From assembly GCA_002839855.1 (NCBI GenBank), contig PGYV01000006.1, forward strand, positions 80,367 to 144,366: a DNA stretch of 64,000 bases. Direction: 5' to 3'. Position numbers and translations under genes: made by a program. The stretch comes from Candidatus Goldiibacteriota bacterium HGW-Goldbacteria-1. Lineage in GTDB: Bacteria > Oederibacteriota > PGYV01. Shown piece by piece: positions 62,074-64,000 of this stretch (position 1 is its first letter; every line of letters begins with the position of its first letter). Under the pieces are notes generated by a model. The model did not search any database. It saw only the letters and a program-made list of their open reading frames with translations, and was not told the DNA's origin.

Positions 62074-63351
62074 ATGAAAACAGACAAAATTATTTCCGCC
62101 TTAATTTTTACAGCAGCGCTTTTTATATTTTCATCCTGCGTCTCAATGCGCGGCACATTTCCTCCCGGCCATGTGGAAGTGACATCATCGCGGTCCGCTG
62201 CCAAGGCGGCCGCTGATAACATAACTCTTGTGGAAAATAAAACGCCCGCGCCCGCTGCAACGCCTTCATCCAGCTGGCACCCGGACGATTACGAACAAAG
62301 CGGCGAGGAAAAAACGCTTGTTATAAATGTCCTTATCAATAAGATGAAAGGCCCGTTTAACCTTTCATCAGCTTCAGATATGACATTAAAGGAAAGCGGT
62401 AAAAATCTTGGCAAGAGCTGCGAAATTAAGGCAGTGGCAGGCGCCATCACGCTTAACGGCGATGCCACGCAGTATACAAGAATTGAAATAACATCTAAAG
62501 AGCTGATAAGCCTTGGTTCTAAAAAATACCGCGGAACTTTTATTATAGAAGCTGAAAACGAAACAATTCTTGCCATTAACAGGCTTTCAATAGAAGAGTA
62601 TCTTTACGGCGTTTTGCCGTCGGAAATTCTGCCTTCCTGGCACACCGAAGTTTTAAAATCACAGGCAGTGGCCGCAAGGTCATTTGCTTTTTACAACAAA
62701 CTTAATTCCAAAGATAAACGCTACGACCTTGACAGCACTGTCATTTCTCAGGTATATAAAGGATTCGGAGTGGAACACAAAAACACAAACGCAGCTGTCG
62801 AAGAGACACGAGGCCTGATAATGACATACGGCACTGATGTAGTACAGGCATTTTTTCACGCCAACAGCGGCGGAAAAACCGCTGACAGCAAGGAAGTCTG
62901 GGGCGGAACTCTTCCTTATCTTAAGGTTATTGATGACCCTTACTGCCGTGACGGTAAACACTATTCCTGGAAATACATAATAAGCCTGACATCACTTGAA
63001 GAAAAACTTGGGAAAAGCGGAAACTCCACAGGTGAAATTTTTGATATTAATGTACCTGAACGTTCTGACAGCGGCAGGGCGCTTATGATTCGCGTAAAAG
63101 GAAGCGCCGGTACGGTATTCATTAAAAGCAATGTTTTCAGGACCGCTCTTGGTGTTGACGCCTTAAGAAGCACAAACTTTAACGTACAGATTGACGGCGG
63201 CGACGCGGTCTTTAATGGCTTTGGCTGGGGCCACGGCGTGGGCTTATCACAGGAAGGCGCGGCGGGAATGGCAGAAAAAGGCTACCCATACAAAGACATT
63301 CTGAAATATTATTATAAGGGAGTAAATATAAAAAAAGCGGTATTAAAATAA
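62074..63351 (+). CDS. SpoIID/LytB-domain lipoprotein
   Basis: 425 residues. Lipobox FSSC gives a lipidated Cys near residue 21. After a Thr/Ser/Pro-rich spacer the SpoIID domain occupies residues 155-425: LSIEEYLYGVLPSEILPSWHTEVLKSQAVAARSFA (in the usual position), TADSKEVWGG and the closing GWGHGVGLSQEGA near residue 383. SpoIID enzymes cut peptidoglycan glycan strands that lack stem peptides; related LytB proteins enhance amidases. No sporulation genes are visible, so a wall-remodelling role in vegetative cells is likely. LysM and transglutaminase-like genes flank it. Confidence 0.9.
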   Translation: MKTDKIISALIFTAALFIFSSCVSMRGTFPPGHVEVTSSRSAAKAAADNITLVENKTPAPAATPSSSWHPDDYEQSGEEKTLVINVLINKMKGPFNLSSASDMTLKESGKNLGKSCEIKAVAGAITLNGDATQYTRIEITSKELISLGSKKYRGTFIIEAENETILAINRLSIEEYLYGVLPSEILPSWHTEVLKSQAVAARSFAFYNKLNSKDKRYDLDSTVISQVYKGFGVEHKNTNAAVEETRGLIMTYGTDVVQAFFHANSGGKTADSKEVWGGTLPYLKVIDDPYCRDGKHYSWKYIISLTSLEEKLGKSGNSTGEIFDINVPERSDSGRALMIRVKGSAGTVFIKSNVFRTALGVDALRSTNFNVQIDGGDAVFNGFGWGHGVGLSQEGAAGMAEKGYPYKDILKYYYKGVNIKKAVLK

Positions 63352-63352
63352 C

Positions 63353-64000
63353 ATGAAGCCCTTTTTTATTTCATGCGCCGCAATACTATTTTTTTTTGCC
63401 GCAGGATGCACCCCAAAAGACACTTTTGAAAAACAGTTAAACAGCGTGCTTCCGCCGCCCGGCACGTCAGATTTTGACCTTAGCATAACCCTTCTGGAAA
63501 TATCACGCCTTTTTGACCCGAAATCTGACACCGCCCTTATGAATAACGAACTGCAGAAAATGGCTGATAAAATTAAACAGCAGATAGGCGACGAGGCAAA
63601 TGATGAAATAATAGTTGAAACTTTCAACAGGTATATCTTTGAAACTGAAACTTTCAAATACAATAAAAAGGTAATTGATTTTCTGGACAACAACAAACCC
63701 CTGACACCCGAAGAATGGCTTGAAATACGTTTGATGAACAAAGTAATTTCAAGAAGGGACGGCGTCTGCTCCGAACTTTCCTATATCACCCTTATGCTTG
63801 GCGAAAAAACCGGGCTTCCCATATGCGTGATAGGCGTTCCGGGCCACGTTTACGCAAGGTACCAGCCCGAAGGAAAAAGTCCGATCAATATAGAAGCCAC
63901 AAGCAGCGGCAGGGAATACTATGATTACCAGGACAAGTATAATCCCGTCTGCCGCGGCGAATCCGAGTATTACGGAAAATGCATGGATAAAAGGGAAGCG
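63353..64000 (+). CDS. Transglutaminase-like (SirB1-type) lipoprotein, 3' end outside window
   Basis: Open from ATG 63353 to the end of the window with no stop (216 codons). Lipobox AAGC gives a lipidated Cys near residue 19. The visible domain matches the SirB1 N-terminal, transglutaminase-like fold: RRDGVCSELSYITLML carries the nucleophile-type Cys, VIGVPGHVYARY the His, and NIEATSSGREYYD the acidic third residue. The start codon is 2 nt after the SpoIID stop, so the genes are coupled. Peptidase or peptide-binding role is not decidable. Confidence 0.8.
   Translation, partial: MKPFFISCAAILFFFAAGCTPKDTFEKQLNSVLPPPGTSDFDLSITLLEISRLFDPKSDTALMNNELQKMADKIKQQIGDEANDEIIVETFNRYIFETETFKYNKKVIDFLDNNKPLTPEEWLEIRLMNKVISRRDGVCSELSYITLMLGEKTGLPICVIGVPGHVYARYQPEGKSPINIEATSSGREYYDYQDKYNPVCRGESEYYGKCMDKREA

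Noticed and set aside
62074-63351. Evidence for sporulation
   Set aside because: SpoIID/LytB domains occur in many non-spore formers, and no other spore gene is seen.

Overview
The window reads as one continuous bacterial chromosome segment of moderate GC. It is almost fully coding, mostly on the + strand, and has no phage, transposase, CRISPR array or rRNA. A Gram-negative type envelope is indicated by many lipoprotein signal peptides, a heptosyltransferase-like GT9, an O-antigen ligase-like protein and a beta-barrel protein ending in Phe. Secreted proteins carry long Thr/Pro 'TPT-ITPT' linkers, and one ends in a sorting-domain-like module. Together with many TPR proteins and GT39/DUF2723 membrane glycosyltransferases, this recalls little-studied candidate phyla (Goldbacteria-like genomes come to mind). 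That placement is inference only.

Layout. 1-7.2 kb: the end of recN, then envelope-glycan genes (DUF2723 membrane protein, TPR protein, O-antigen ligase with C-terminal TPRs). 7.2-7.7 kb: a gap with REP-like palindromes and two divergent promoters, then a PhzF-family gene. 8.6-12.4 kb: three exported proteins (a duplicated beta-sandwich protein with a C-terminal sorting-like domain, a kelch-like propeller lipoprotein, an FGE-fold lipoprotein). 12.6-14.7 kb: two exported TPR proteins and a terminator. 14.8-19.2 kb: mutS, a SemiSWEET, a SUI1/YciH-type reading frame fused in frame to a polysaccharide-lyase lipoprotein, and a small EamA protein. 19.2-21.2 kb: a duplicated pair of Thr/Pro lipoproteins among repeats. 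21.2-27.7 kb: ribH-nusB and ftsH-folE-folP-cdaA-cdaR-pdxJ. 27.7-30.7 kb: a two-component pair with an NtrC-type regulator, followed by a sigma-54 type promoter in front of a PilZ/HTH gene pair. 31.7-36.4 kb: a GT9, then gap-pgk-tpiA-secG. 36.4-44.1 kb: an orphan peptide-binding protein, a second PilZ protein, a CDF transporter, tRNA-Glu, a DMT transporter, an XRE-cupin regulator with an acyl-CoA synthetase, a GyrI-like protein and another Thr/Pro lipoprotein. 44.4-49.7 kb: rho-rpmE-thyX-DUF1385-prfA-prmC. 49.9-55.2 kb: two GT39-type glycosyltransferases (one fused to a PA14-like module) around a toxin-antitoxin pair. 55.5-64 kb: an outer-membrane barrel, dnaE, a LysM protein, a SpoIID/LytB lipoprotein and a truncated transglutaminase-like lipoprotein.

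The housekeeping blocks are conventional. The accessory theme is envelope glycosylation plus Thr/Pro-linker surface proteins that could be its substrates. The points most worth a second look are the SUI1-lyase fusion frame, the sigma-54 promoter beside an NtrC-type activator, the dispersed palindromic repeats, and the Thr/Pro-linker protein set with its co-located glycosyltransferases. I found no clearly novel defence or biosynthetic system. Several start codons were moved to match ribosome binding sites, as noted in the entries.
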